DNA of 64,000 bases from Trifolium pratense (taxonomy: Eukaryota; Streptophyta; Magnoliopsida; Fabales; Fabaceae), in NCBI RefSeq assembly GCF_020283565.1, contig NC_060059.1:35270338-35334337 (forward strand). Direction: 5' to 3'. The notes under the pieces are model-generated. The model did no database searches. It saw only the letters and a program-made list of their open reading frames with translations, and was not told the origin of the DNA. The position numbers and the translations under genes are program-made. Below are positions 33,050 to 45,200 of the stretch, piece by piece; the first letter of the stretch is position 1; each line of letters starts with the position of its first letter.

Positions 33050-34525
33050 ATTCACACATTGATTTTGAGATGATTCAATCATCATTCAAGTAATTTTAAA
33101 ATTAGAATCACACACCAACTACATAGAAAACTTATTGATGATTGACTTAATAGACCTCAAGGACCTCATACAATTAATAAAAGGGTTCTTGCATTCTAAA
33201 AGAAAAACAGAGCAACTTGGTTGATTACCATATAATTAATTTTTAACAACCAGTATAGCTTAACTTGAAATTAAAAAAATACTTTCAAACAAATTAAACA
33301 AGATAGAAACACATAAGTTATCCTATGTGTTATCAGCCAAACATAATCAAATATAGCAAAAGATATCTGCATCTTTAGAAAAACCGGGAACCACAACAGA
33401 AGAGGAGAAAACTCTCCCAGATACAGCTGCAGCTTCACTAACAGTATCGGAGTCAACTGAGGTGAGTCCATCGTTATCCTCCTCAACCTTTAACAATACA
33501 AGTTTTCAAACCAAATCACACGTCAAAATTTTAATCCGTGTCAAAATTCTTAATTGTTTCAACAGCAATCACAAAAGAACATAGTTCACAGAATAAAGAG
33601 GATAACCAAACATTTTAAAAAAATTATGAAAAGCAAAAATTGATTCCATACCTCCCATAAAGGATAAGAAGGTTCTTCGGCGATGTTACACATCCCATAG
33701 AAAGGTCCAAAATCTCTCAGGATTAAGCCGTAGCCTTCATACCCCCACTCGGTACCATAAGAATTTCTAATTATCCAATATTTTTTTCCGTGAAGTTTAC
33801 CGAAACCTATAACTAAAACAGAGTGTAAACCTCCTCCTGAATGAAGGTCAGACTCAGTCTAAAAAATACCATCGCCGGCTTTGTAGTTTTCAAATTCATC
33901 CCCAACAATGATGACCACAACTACGGGTTGACGGTAAACAGCGGACTTCAACATCTTTTCTGCAATTCCGGCAACGGTATGGATATATTTGTATCCGGCA
34001 ATAAATGTTTTCACAGCATTAGTACCTTGGGAGAGGGGATAATCCTTTTGCAACGAAACACCTCTTTCCATTATATATTTGTAAGCTCCCTCTGTATCAC
34101 CCATCTCAACATGGTCCAATAATTCTTGGACCGAAAGCTTCTCCAGTATTCCTGTTTCCAATCTTTTTATTGCTTCCACAGTTGAAATAACACTATGTGC
34201 AACGCATGATGCTGCTAAGTATAAAAACAAATAAATAAATATCTGTCAATATCTATTAAATATCATTTATTAAATAATAAGTTAAAGTATAAAAACAAAT
34301 CATACGGCATTGCCCTTGATGATCAATATCTGTCATTGTGTAAAATGCACGCCAATCAACGTCTGCATTTAAGGTTTCAACATCAATGTCTTTAAATTCT
34401 TCACACGTTGTGCACAATGTCCTTCCCACTTGAATAATAACTACTACATATTTAGCAGCTACTATGAAGGTTAATTTTAAATCCTGTCAACAAAAAAAAA
34501 ATGAAGGTTTAAACAATGTTTAAAC

Positions 34526-35148
34526 CAAGGTTGTCAGAACCGGACCGGTCATCGAACCGGCGAGCTCACCGGTTCAAGGTTCAATTGGTCGACCGGGTTC
34601 AACCGGCCGGGGTCGAATCGTTTTTAATTAAATATATATATTTTAATTAATATATAAATAAAAATATATTAATAATTGCTCAATATTTCACAATTTCACA
34701 CATTAAAAAGATAAAATATCACAAGTCAAAATAAAATAAAATTTATAATTCAAACCAAATTAGATATTATATAATAAACTAAATTCAATAACACAAAATA
34801 GCACCATAACATCAATTTACAACATACTGCCTTCAAAAAAATCAATTCCTACGATGAAAAACAAACATTTTCTATTCCTACGACGTGTTGTTTAGTTTTA
34901 GTTTTTTTTTTTTTTTAAAAAAAAGTTAAAACGACGTCATTTTGCCCTGTTTTAAAAAAAAAATTAAAAAAATCTGCAGAACCGCTTGGACCGTGCCGGC
35001 CAGTTCGGCGGTTCAACCCGGTTCGAAACCGGTTCACGCGTTTTTTTTTTCCGCTTGGTTTCCTATCCGGTTTTTGCTCATAACCGAACCGTTTTCATGA
35101 TCGGTTCACGGTCCGACCGGCCGGTCCGATCCGGTTTTGATAACCTTG
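34526..35148. mobile_element. aaccgg-type MITE, copy 1 (623 bp)
   Basis: Ends CAAGGTTGTCAGAACCGG and ccggttttgataaccttg are inverted repeats with few changes. Subterminal zones are full of accggtt/aaccggt motifs and the middle is A+T rich. The 8 bp before it, gtttaaac (34518-34525), recur after copy 2 (36396-36403), not after copy 1. Confidence 0.82.
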
Positions 35149-35515
35149 TGTACTATAGTAGTACTTTGTGTGTGGTGTTTTCGGTGACTATGAGAGGGTA
35201 GTGGTGTTGTTGTTTGGGGCAGGTGTGCTCTGTGCGACTGTGCCTTATAGGGATAAGAGCAAAAGCTAGTTTTAGGTACCCTATTTTCCTGTTTCTTATA
35301 GGGATGACAATTTGACTCATACCCAGTGGGCACCCGCAAAAATTACTCATAACGGGTAGGGTAAAAACCTGCATTTTGGGTACGGGCACAGGTATGAGTA
35401 ATTACCCGCAAAAATGAACGGGTATGGGTGCGGGTACGAGTACCTTAGTACCCACCCCGCCCCATATCCACATAATGTATATATATTTATTTTATATATA
35501 ATTTTATATAATAAG
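35149..35515. repeat. Spacer between the two MITEs with a third element end
   Basis: Contains tatagggatgacaatttg, then gggcacccgcaaaaa and gggtacgggcacagg, resembling the left end of another hAT-like MITE family (agggatgrcaa with cccgc/gcggg motifs). Its right end is missing, perhaps cut by copy 2. No gene. Confidence 0.5.
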
Positions 35516-36395
35516 CAAGGTTGTCAGAACCGGACCGGTCATCAAACCGGCGAGCTCACCGGTTCAAGGTTCAATTGGTCGGACCGGGTTCACCCGGGGT
35601 CGAACCATTTTTAATTAAATATATATATTTTAATTAATACTCCATAAATTCATCAAGAGAACCACAGACAAGATATGAATAAGGCTAAGCAACATCACAG
35701 TTGTTAAGGATGTTTAATTATATGGCATAACGGCCTTCCCAAATGACTTCAGCTTCTACCGATGCTCTTTTGAACCGAAGTAGTGCTTTCATCAAAAACT
35801 CCGGGACGACATTTGGACCAGGCTTCACAATCATCTTTTGTAGCACAGGAGAATATAGAAGTAAAAATTTGATAAAATCCAATTCCAACTTGGTACCAGA
35901 GATGCCATATATCCTCATATGAAATAAAAATATACGAATAATTGCTCAATATTTCACAATTTCATACATTAAAAAGATAAAATATCACAAGTCAAAATAA
36001 AATAAAATTTATAATTCAAACCAAATTAGAAATTATATAATAAATTAAATAGCACCATAACATCAATTGACAACATACTGCCTTCAAAAAAAATCAATTC
36101 CAACGATGAAAAACAAACCTTTCCTATTCCTATGACGTGTTGTTTTGTTTCAGTTTTTTCTTTTTTTAAAAAAGTTAAAACGATGTCGTTTTGCCCTGTT
36201 TTTTTTTAAAAAAAAATAAAATCTGCAGAACCGCTTGGACCGTGCCGGCCGGTTCGTCGGTTCAACCCGGTTCAAAACCAGTTCACGCGTTTTTTTGTCG
36301 GTTGGTTTCCTATCCGGTTTTTGCTCATAACCGAACCGTTTTCATGATCGGTTCACGGTCCGACCGACCGGTCCGATCCGGTTTTGATAACCATG
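35516..36395. mobile_element. aaccgg-type MITE, copy 2, with captured DNA (880 bp)
   Basis: Same ends and body as copy 1, but about 290 bp of foreign DNA stands at about 35638-35930, where copy 1 has only a few bases between ttttaattaata and gaataattgctcaatat. A perfect gtttaaac follows it. The insert encodes part of an FBD domain. Confidence 0.85.
35718..35918 (-). pseudogene. Captured FBD-domain fragment of an F-box/LRR gene
   Basis: The minus frame reads RIYGISGTKLELDFIKFLL, LYSPVLQKMIVKPGPNVV, then LMKALLRFKRASVEAEVIW. This is the C-terminal FBD domain of plant F-box/FBD/LRR proteins of the At1g13570 type (ELDFIKFLLxxSPVLEKMxVKP and LLRFxRASxxAEIxx). It is open for 66 codons to a natural-looking stop, has no F-box or LRRs, and sits wholly inside a MITE. 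Probably a transduplicated exon without protein function; it could yield antisense or small RNA to its parent genes. Confidence 0.72.
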
Positions 36396-36403
36396 GTTTA
36401 AAC

Positions 36404-38850
36404 AATGTTTAATTATGATGTATACTATTACTAGGTTTTGTGTTGTACACTATGTTTAATTATGAATAATGGTTGCTGGGTTTGTATATGTCCACAATGT
36501 ATTATTATATATGTGTATGAATGTTCTAAATGCAATACAATATGCAATTGTGCCTATTATGTTTAATTAAGACTGTGTTATGTATGTTCTAAATGCAATA
36601 CAATATGCAATAGTTGTTTTAATTTGATGAAATCTCATTGCAGAGGAATTCCACATTTTTTTAGCTTTTCATTTCATTCTTAAAGCCCCGTTTGGATTTG
36701 ACTCATTTTTTAATTTATGAAAATAGCTTATATAAATAAATAAATTTTTTTGTTAACTCATAACTTTTATGAAAATAGCTTATCTTTTTTGTACTCTTCT
36801 TGGAGGATGTTCTAGCATGCCTTATGCTGGTTCTTTCCCTCTTGTTTTTTAATAAAGTTTTTGCTTCATTAAAAAACAAAAAACTTTTCACGGATAAATA
36901 TTATATTTTTATAAGTTATTTTCTGATAAACTACCTTTTTTGACGCATCTTATTGAAAAACTTATAATAATACATAAGAATTACATAAGTTATTTGCATA
37001 AGCTCAAAAATAAACTAATCTAAACGGACCTAATTGTCCTTCATTTATGACTTCGTGAGATTTGGATTTTATAATAACTTTTCTATATCTTTTTTTTGCA
37101 ATTTTTTGAGACCAACATGAAAGTAAATGTTAAACTAAAAAGAGATAATTCTTAGGAAATCAAACTTAAGGATTGAGAGTTTTTTTATGTGAAATTTTAG
37201 GATTGGGAAACACATTGCAAACATCTTGGATAGCAAATTCATTGGAGGAAGGATCAAAACTTTTTCTAGTGAGTTCTTGAGTAAAATCTATCAAGTGAGA
37301 GTTTGAGAGAAATTGAGGATTACTCTTGTTGAGTAATTGCAAACAATTTCTAACTCACGCTTGTAATTCTATTGTTGTATGAGAGATTGAGAGAATATAG
37401 TAGAAGATATAGTTTGTTCTTCGAGAAATCTTGAAGCTGTTTTCTTGTAAGGAGTTATCGACTGCATATCATTGAAATGCTCTCTTTTTCAGACGTTGCT
37501 CAATTTAGGTCGAACTGGATAAAGAATTTCCAATTTTGATTTATTTGTTCCTCTATTATCTCTATCTTGTACTTTGGATTAATTGGGTGGTTTTGCTTTA
37601 CACATAGTTATTTGATCAATTAATTAGCCTGTTCAATTTAATTGTCATTGTTACTTGTCTCTCACACTTCGTTGTATTTGTTTAGTGATGATGCCAAAAT
37701 CAAAGACTAATCTCGTCTTGTTTCCAAATCCGTCACTAATTGATGTCTTAAACTGTCATGTATTAACATTGTATACCAAAAATCGTATGCAATAATAACT
37801 TGTAAATAAGGTTAATTCAATTTTTTAAATGGTTAATTAATGAGTTATCAATTTTTTTTTCTTTTTCACATATTTAATTTCTTATTAAACAATTAAAGAA
37901 ATAATTAAATCTAGTCTAGAGTGAGGGGTTTGAGTAGTATATGAGATCTTAGATTTAAATTTCATTAGCTCCAATATAACAAAAGAAAATTTAAAAAGTA
38001 ACTAGGTAACATGCAAATACTTGATTAAAAACTCTTAATATATTCATCATTTATTTGAGTTCAGCAAAATTTAAGAGGTTATATCTCGGTATTACTGTAC
38101 ACCAAGATATTATTAGAGAAACTGAGATTTCAAGTCACATTTTTCACATTTAAATAAAGTAGAGTTAAAACTTTTATATTGTTTGATTGCTAGCTCATGC
38201 GTATGGAAAAAATTCAATTGGAATGGAAGAACTCACTTTGTGTGTCACACAGATTCCCTGACGGAGATTAGTCATCGATCGCTAACGGATGTGGAAACTT
38301 CATACCAATATCATGGTAAAAAAAAAAGTTAAAACTTTTAATGAGAATTTATCGTTCATTTAGGTCCCACAAAACTCAAAGAATTAGTGTTTGTAGTTGC
38401 GTTTAGAAATACCCGATTTACACAAAACAAAACAAAAAAATAATTTTACGCTATGTCAATGTAAATTTATTTTACAGATACATTCAATAACATGTTGTGT
38501 ATCCAAGTATGTCAGTCTAACTATTATATCAAATTTTAAACTCATTAATAACAACAACATATTAATGTACCCAAAAAAATTATTATTATATGCAAATTAA
38601 AAACTACTATAATTATTAGCAGTAGTATGAGTGGTGTATCACTGTATCTTATTCTTATGTTTGTTTATATCCAAGTAATTTTGGGGACGTGTATGTTTTG
38701 GTCTCAACATGTAGGTTCTAGAACTTGTTAGCCTTATCCATTTACCTTGTGTGACATCACTTGTACAATGATTTTTTAACCTTGTACCATGTTTTATTAT
38801 TATTAAAAAAATAAAGAGCTTAGTAATAATTTGGTTTTTTTTCTCTTGTC
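36404..38850. other. Intergenic upstream of SKP2
   Basis: No gene. A 33-bp direct repeat (core tgttctaaatgcaatacaat) stands at about 36517-36549 and 36583-36615. 36682-37030 is a gcttatgaaaa-type MITE. 37180-37700 is long, unbroken by known motifs and could be LTR debris. 38195-38310 is a SINE-like fragment shared with 19250-19380. Confidence 0.45.
36682..37030. repeat. MITE of the gcttatgaaaa family
   Basis: Starts ccccgtttggatttgact and ends ctaatctaaacggacc, complementary ends. Inside, tgaaaatagcttat and cataagctcaaaaataa occur in inverse order. About 60 bp with gcatgccttatgctgg do not fit and may be an insertion. Confidence 0.6.
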
Positions 38851-38854
38851 TTTG

Positions 38855-38862
38855 TATAAAAG
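38855..38862 (+). promoter_or_regulatory. Probable TATA box of SKP2
   Basis: tataaaag lies 87 bp before the ATG at 38942, in a suitable C/T-rich setting (ttctcttgtctttg). Confidence 0.55.
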
Positions 38863-38941
38863 GCGGTGAAGGTGGAAATAATAAAATAGAATTTGAGAGC
38901 TTATGAGGAACTGAACTTGTGCTTAATTTGAGAAACTTATT

Positions 38942-41463
38942 ATGATGGTTACTTTCGGTGGTGGTAGTGAAAATTTTGGAGGAAAAATGGTGAAGATGAA
39001 AGGTGGTGATGTGAGTGTGATGATCACAGAGTGGAAGGATATTCCAGTTGAACTTTTGATGAAAATATTGTCACTTTTGGATGATCAAATGGTGATTATA
39101 GCTTCTCATGTTTGTCATGGATGGAGAGATGCTATTTCTTTTGGTCTTTCTCGTTTATCACTCTCATGGTATATACATGTTCTGTTTTTATCTTTTTCTT
39201 CTAATGATTTCTCTCTTGAATATTGCTATCATTTTATTATTATTTTTTCTTCCTCACCCCACAATAAATAAATAGTGGATATATGATTTAAATTTTGAAA
39301 CATATGTTTTTTATGTGTCTATATATCAGCATGTTGATTTACTAGTTACTTCTCATGTTTTTTTATGGAACTTCATATTTTTCAATACTTTAAGAATAGG
39401 TTAGGAATTTCACATAAGAATTTTTTTAGGTAAACATGTTATGTTAGTGCAAATACTTAGTGGCTTTGCCACCTTTAGTGGTAACCATGCTATGACCGTG
39501 TTTAAGTCATGTGGTAAAGGCTGGTTTTGGATCAATTTAGTACTAGGATTCCTTTGATTGGGGACTCTTGTTTTTATTTACTTTTTACACTCACTGCAGG
39601 AATATAGATAAATTACAGTGGCCTAATATGGCTATGCAGAGTATCTTGGTTAATTGACATGAATTGGTTTTCTTTTATCAAAAGGTGATGCATGTTTTAT
39701 TATAATTATGAGTTTAGTTTTGATACAACACGGTCGGTGTAAAAAAATTATATTGTTAACAAATTACAACTATTCATGTGATTTTAGAAGTAGTTACAAG
39801 TCAAATGTCTTTAGTACGGTAAAAAAGTGTTACAATGATATATGACCTACTAAATTATTAATAACTGCATCAAGTTACTTCCTCTCATTTCAGGTGTAGC
39901 AAGAATATGAATAACTTGGTCCTATCACTTGCTCCGAAGTTCACAAAACTGCAAACTCTAATCCTTCGTCAAGACAAGCCTCAACTAGAAGACAATGCTG
40001 TTGAGGCTGTTGCGAACTTTTGCCGTGACTTGCAGATTCTGGACCTCAGCAAAAGTTTCAAGCTTACCGATAGTTCGTTGTATGCTGTTGCCCTTGGTTG
40101 TCGTGATCTTACAAAACTTAACATTAGTGGCTGTTCAGCGTTTAGTGACAATGCTCTGGCTTACCTAGCCAGTTTATGCAGAAAGCTGAAAATTTTGAAT
40201 CTGTGTGGTTGTGTTAAAGCTGTATCAGATACTGCATTACAGGTCTGAATATGATTGAGACTTGTTGGTCATCAATTTCAAAAAAGAATTAGGATATGTT
40301 TGGATTACTTGTTGAATTTATTTACTAGCACTTGTGAGACTGTTTGGGAGAGCTTGACAGCTTGTGAAAATAGCTTATGACACATCCATAAGTTGCTTTC
40401 AGCTTATTTTCATAAGTTCTCTATGATAGCTTATAAACACAACTTATAGCTTAAAATGAAAACATTTATGCTAAGCATTTATGATATGATAGGAATTTAT
40501 GTTATAAGCACTTAATTAAGTTTATTTGTTAACGCTTATATGATAGTAAGCATTTATGCTTTAGGCACTTAATTAAGTTGTTTATCCAGACAAAGTCTTA
40601 TGAACTGTGCAGGCAATTGGACATTACTGCAATGAGTTACAGTCTTTGAACCTTGGATGGTGTGAACAAGTCAGTGATGTTGGAGTGATGAGTTTAGCAT
40701 ATGGATGTCCTGATCTTAGAACACTCGACTTATGTGGTTGTTTACTTATAACAGGTATTTCATTCAAAATCACAGCAGTTTATATCTACTTACTGTATGC
40801 CAACTAGTTGTGGTGTTCTTAAGTTTTGTGGTTCTACCATCTTCCATTTTGTCCCTTATTACTCATTTACTTGAGCTTAGTTTAGCATATAGATGTATGC
40901 CTTTCATCCTATGTAGCATTAACATTTCTGATTAAAGGTGTGTCCGGTGTCTGACACAACACCGACACATGTAATTACTTTGATTATACATTTTCTCACA
41001 TTATTATCAGTGTTGTGTCGTGTTTGTGTTAGTGCTTCATAGCTTTCATCACATGATTTGCGACAGTGCAACCTTGACACCAATGTTGTTTGCTGCAGAT
41101 GATAGCGTAATAGCCTTGGCAGATAGGTGTCCTCATCTGAGGTCACTTGGGCTGTACTTCTGCAAAAACATAACCGACAGAGCAATGTATTCATTGGCAC
41201 AAAGCAAAGTGAACAACAAGATGTGGGGATCTGTTAATGGTGGAAATGAAGAAGATGGTTTGAGGACTTTGAACATTAGCCAGTGTACATCTCTCACCCC
41301 TTCTGCTGTTCAAGCTGTTTGCGACTCATCTCCTGCGCTTCACACATGCTCAGGAAGACATTCACTCATAATCAGTGGCTGTCTTAATCTTACATCAGTG
41401 CACTGTGCATGTTGTGTCCGGCCGCACAGTGCTATAAGCCCTTTCCCTCACTCAGCCCATTGA
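38942..41463 (+). CDS. SKP2: F-box/LRR protein of the SKP2A/SKP2B type (360 aa, 4 exons)
   Basis: Substrate receptor of an SCF ubiquitin ligase. In Arabidopsis the SKP2 proteins target cell-cycle regulators, and SKP2A has been reported to bind auxin. Exons: 38942-39168, 39894-40242, 40613-40754, 41099-41463; all GT-AG and in phase. The F-box is at about 30-70 (TEWKDIPVELLMKILSLLDD, VCHGWRDAISFGL). Cys-rich leucine repeats follow: LQILDLSKSFKLTDSSL, LTKLNISGCSAFSDNAL, LQSLNLGWCEQVSDVGV, LRTLDLCGCLLITDDSV, LRSLGLYFCKNITDRAM and LRTLNISQCTSLTPSAV. The end (HTCSGRHSLIISGCLNLTSV, then CVRPHSAISPFPHSAH) is typical. Length equals that of Arabidopsis SKP2A. ATG codons at 38942 and 38945 both fit. Introns 2 and 3 hold MITEs. 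Which Arabidopsis paralogue is the orthologue cannot be settled by eye. Confidence 0.93.
40290..40595. repeat. MITE of the gcttatgaaaa family in SKP2 intron 2
   Basis: Starts aggatatgtttggattac and ends ttgtttatccagacaaag, with inner cttgtgaaaatagcttatg and ttcagcttattttcataag forming a fold-back. It fills most of the 370-bp intron, stopping about 17 bp before the acceptor at 40612. Confidence 0.65.
40937..41042. repeat. GTGTC/GACAC family repeat, copy 3, in SKP2 intron 3
   Basis: aggtgtgtccggtgtctgac, acaacaccgacacatg, A+T-rich middle, cagtgttgtgtcgtgtttg and the family end gtgcttcatag. It ends about 57 bp before exon 4. Confidence 0.65.
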
Positions 41464-42211
41464 ACCAGTTAGGTTTTGATGTATAAAGAAACTGTAGGGA
41501 AGTACCTTGAAGGGACTAGAGAAGTGAAAAATAATTTACCTCTATTAGATGTTTTATATTGAGGGCTGTATTATATCATGTAGAAGCACTTGAACTTGTC
41601 TAGTTTAGGACATTTTGGATGTAAATATTAGTTTAATCCAAGCTTGGCTATAAACTTATGGTAAATTATTAGACATGGACTTCTAAAATTATGTGGTTTT
41701 ATGGAAGGATGTTAAAATGAATGTTAGATTTTCTAATTGGGAAATGTACTTCTTGGAATTGCTTCTTGGATGTAAATGTTTTTCTGTACTATAGCTGTGT
41801 TTTTACTCATTTCAAATTTTAATCTCCACAAGTCAAATAATATAGAGAGATAGAGCAATGTCTAGTCCTTTCACTCAGAAACATTATCACTATGGTTAAT
41901 CAATCACATAGTTTGTCATGAATTTCCAATCTAGTCCCATTCAATTGAATAGCAAACAAAAGAGGAAATAAGTGAAAAAAAGAGGTGTGTGGAATTGACT
42001 GAAATTGACATTTGATCAAGTGTTATGTATGCCCATGTAAATTTGATGACAATGTAATTACAACAAACAACCAAATATTAATGGTTTGCACCATTGTCTT
42101 CACAAAACTACATTCAGGAGTATGAGACAATTTCTTTCAGTATGTCGTCATCCAATGAAATATTGACAAGGGCTGAACTTTGGTTTCATACAGTCCATAC
42201 GTATATATGGA
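41464..42211. other. 3' to 3' spacer between SKP2 and the DnaJ gene
   Basis: 0.75 kb holding both 3' UTRs. No other gene or repeat is recognised. Confidence 0.55.
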
Positions 42212-45200
42212 TCATTTGCCTTTGTAAACTATCTCTTCATCATCATCCACATCAAATGCTGGATTGCAAAGGCATTTGAAGAGCCTACCGATACCCTGCA
42301 GAAACATTTACTTATGTGTGTAACTGATAAACATTGACACAGACACGGACACATAACTATCGATATTAATTTGAAAAAATAGAAGCGACTAAACAACCAC
42401 GATTTTATGTAGGTACCCAACACAGACACGTTTTAGACGCTGAATACACCATCAATACAAAATGTGTTATATAGATCAACACATCTTATGCATGTGTGCA
42501 TGTGTGTGCCTTCAATTCATCTTTTCATATAAAAATGTATGCAAAATCGCTGCGAATAGGTCAATGCAGTTTTATCATACCTGATTGAAAAAAGGAGTTC
42601 GATAGGTAAGTGATCTGTGTGATTCATCGTCTGATGAATCAGAGCTGCTTCCTTCGTCATCAGAATCAACAGCGAGTTTCTTCTTCAGTGTTTCTCCTTT
42701 TGCATTCTTTTCCTGGAGGAAGTACATCACATTATACTAATACATCAGGCAGTTTTTATAAGTATCCTTTGTGAGTGCAGAAGGACAGAAGTAATAGTTT
42801 CCAGACAAAGAAAGCAGTCTTCTTATCACTCTCATTATATGATATGATAGCCCGCGGCACTTTCTTTTGTGTGTATTTGAGTGGAGGATTTTCAGAAGTA
42901 TAAATTTTTTTATTTTTGTTTAATAAAGGTTACAACATTGATGCTAAAATAAAATGTGTACCTGAAATATCTTCCCAAGAATTTTAAGAGCGGTAGCTCG
43001 AACTTTAAGTTCTTCTCTCCTAACATTATTTTCCTTTAGCACCTGCAATAACAGATTTATGAGTAAGAATCTTATAGCTTTTTTCATTTCATTTATTATG
43101 CTGGTTGATCATTAAAAAAAATCTCATAATAGAAATCATATCTACAATTCACTATCACTCGTCTCAGATACATTAAGCTCAGGTCTGTCTTCATAGCTGA
43201 CAATTCCTCATTTCATCATATGGTAAGAACCTTGTATTTGTTTACCAATGGCTTCATGGTATCTTGACAAAAGGCGCTGAATAAAATCTGTTTGCTGATC
43301 AACTAATTATATCAGATTACACAAAAGGACTCACCATTTGACACACATGTGCAAGAGTTACTTCTATGTCCACTACATTTAACTTCCACAAGGAATTCAA
43401 CAGAGTATCCTTATTAAGACGGATATGGGAGTCAACATTTTCAGGGCAACTACCACCCGTTTTAAATTGCTTGCTGAGTTCTTCTTGAAGTTGGAGCAAC
43501 TGAAAAGCGCCTAAATCATGTGCACACATATAATTAGACATTGTTTGGAGTAACTAACTTCCAAGAAGGAGCAATTGGTATTTAAAGGAATGTGTTGCTA
43601 ATGGAGAATGGAGATATCTGTCATTCTACCTTTAGCTGCTGTTAACTGTGATTTCCAAAAATGTCCTTTATTGCGAACCCATTCAGCCAGAAATGGCACT
43701 CCAAGATAAAGGGCCTTTTTCCCTAGCTCTTGTGCTGCTTGTCTTGAGTATATATAGCCGATGGTATGTAACATGTCAACTCCAAAGGCTGCAAACCGAG
43801 ACACGGGTAACCAGTTAGTAATGTTTAGTGTTGTCAATCGTGAGAAAGTAGTGGTTTGTTCAAATTCTTCTATGCCAAAGTGCTATAGTTTCACTATGAC
43901 CACTATTTAACAAAACTATTTACCAAATAATGTTTCGCATAGCAGTAGCGATTTGTTCAAATTCTGCTGTGTTATAGACCTATAGCCGCAATTTGACACG
44001 GTAATATCCTTGATACAATAACTTGCTATAAAGCAAAACATGTTTAATTATATAGACATTAGTAGCAGGCATAAATCACCATAGGTCATGGCTTGCAAGA
44101 CAGGAAATGAAGAAAAAGCATTCCAGTTTTGATGGGAAATGTAAGAGTCAACTCGTTTGAAATTTCAATAAGAGAAGTGTTACGTCAAGTTTTGAAGTTC
44201 CATGTGGTATTCAGTATCTACAGATTTCAATTATAAGCAATTGCAGGCTACAGAAATTGTTTGGCCCTAAGAAGTGCAGTTAGAATTCACAAACCTGCAT
44301 GAGAAAGCCGTCTTGCTTCAGATTCTGCTCGCTGGTAGAAACCCTTTTGGTCACCACGGGCATATTGGCCGAGAAAATCTTTCAAAAATCTTGCTAGCTT
44401 TTCTTCCCTTTCTTTCTGGACAGCCTATATTGAAGCACAACATAATGCAAAATTTCATTAAAAAATCCTCTCATTGATATTTTCTTTCATTAGAGAAAGT
44501 GAGGAATTGGGGTTGGCTACTTTACTTATTGTGTTCTAGTTCTAGTAACGTAAAAAAAGAACCTGAGCTTTTTTTCTCTTGCCAAATTTACAATGACAAA
44601 AACAAAGTTACAATCAAACTGAATTTCAAAACACACTTGCCTTTAGCTTTTCCTGCAAATCCTCGCTTTCATCAGCTACTTCAGAAGCAGCCATTGATGC
44701 AACAGCTAGATGTCCAACGTAGTCCTCAAACAATTCACTTCCAAAGAGCAGGGCAAAGACAGCCATGGGGTCAAGCATAGTTTCTCTGTCAAGGAATCCA
44801 TATAATATATTAATATTTTGTGAAAACAACTTCACTATAAAGGAAGAAACATAGAAATTTAATACAACAAAAGGAAGGGTGTATACTGATCATCTTTGAA
44901 TTTTATTGATTACACCACAGTTATATTTTTTCTCTTTTCCTATTAACTTTGAGGAATTTGCATTTGTAACTCTTGACATATGATGTGACCATGTTGAATG
45001 TCTGTGTCATGGTTTTAGATTGCGGTCTATAACATTGCAGCCAAAACTTTTAGGTTTTGGGGACTGCACCGCGAGTTGTAATCCTATTCATCAAGAACCA
45101 CACAACATAACCAAACAGGCTATACTGTAATTTAAACCTGCTGTGTCCCTAATCAGCCAAGTAAAATCGTGACTCAGACAACGCCGATCTGTATGGAATC

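Larger units (their letters stand above)
31766..33348. repeat. Tandem duplication of about 345 bp, second copy split by hAT
   Basis: 31766-32112 (attcataaacaattacag to cagccaaacataatca) is repeated as 32128-32174 plus 33050-33348. The second copy is interrupted by the hAT element 32175-33049. Both lie in the last long intron of the protease relic. The copies differ by a few per cent, except that about 35 bp at 31888-31925 of copy 1 is replaced by hAT-like sequence. Confidence 0.88.
31281..34483 (-). pseudogene. Papain-type (C1A) cysteine protease, decayed, with C-terminal extension
   Basis: Phase-consistent exons on the minus strand: 34306-34483, 33652-34211, 33385-33487, 31567-31700, 31281-31352 (TGA). 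The 5' exons are missing. The mature domain shows VDWRAFYTMTDIDHQGQC, then PSCVAHSVISTVEAI where the family has GSCWAFS, so Cys stays but the Trp-Ala-Phe after it is Val-Ala-His. Catalytic His (LHSVLVIGFG) and Asn (RNSYGTEWGYEG) remain. An in-frame TAG at 33859-33861 separates KAGDGIF from TESDLHS, between the Cys and His parts. The last three exons would add an acidic tail (VEEDNDGLTSVDSDTVSEAA, FPDEPTTESTSSTWIGKN, SASALSKP) not usual for papains; that part rests only on splice motifs and phase. A MITE pair lies directly upstream. It is probably inactive. Confidence 0.65.
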
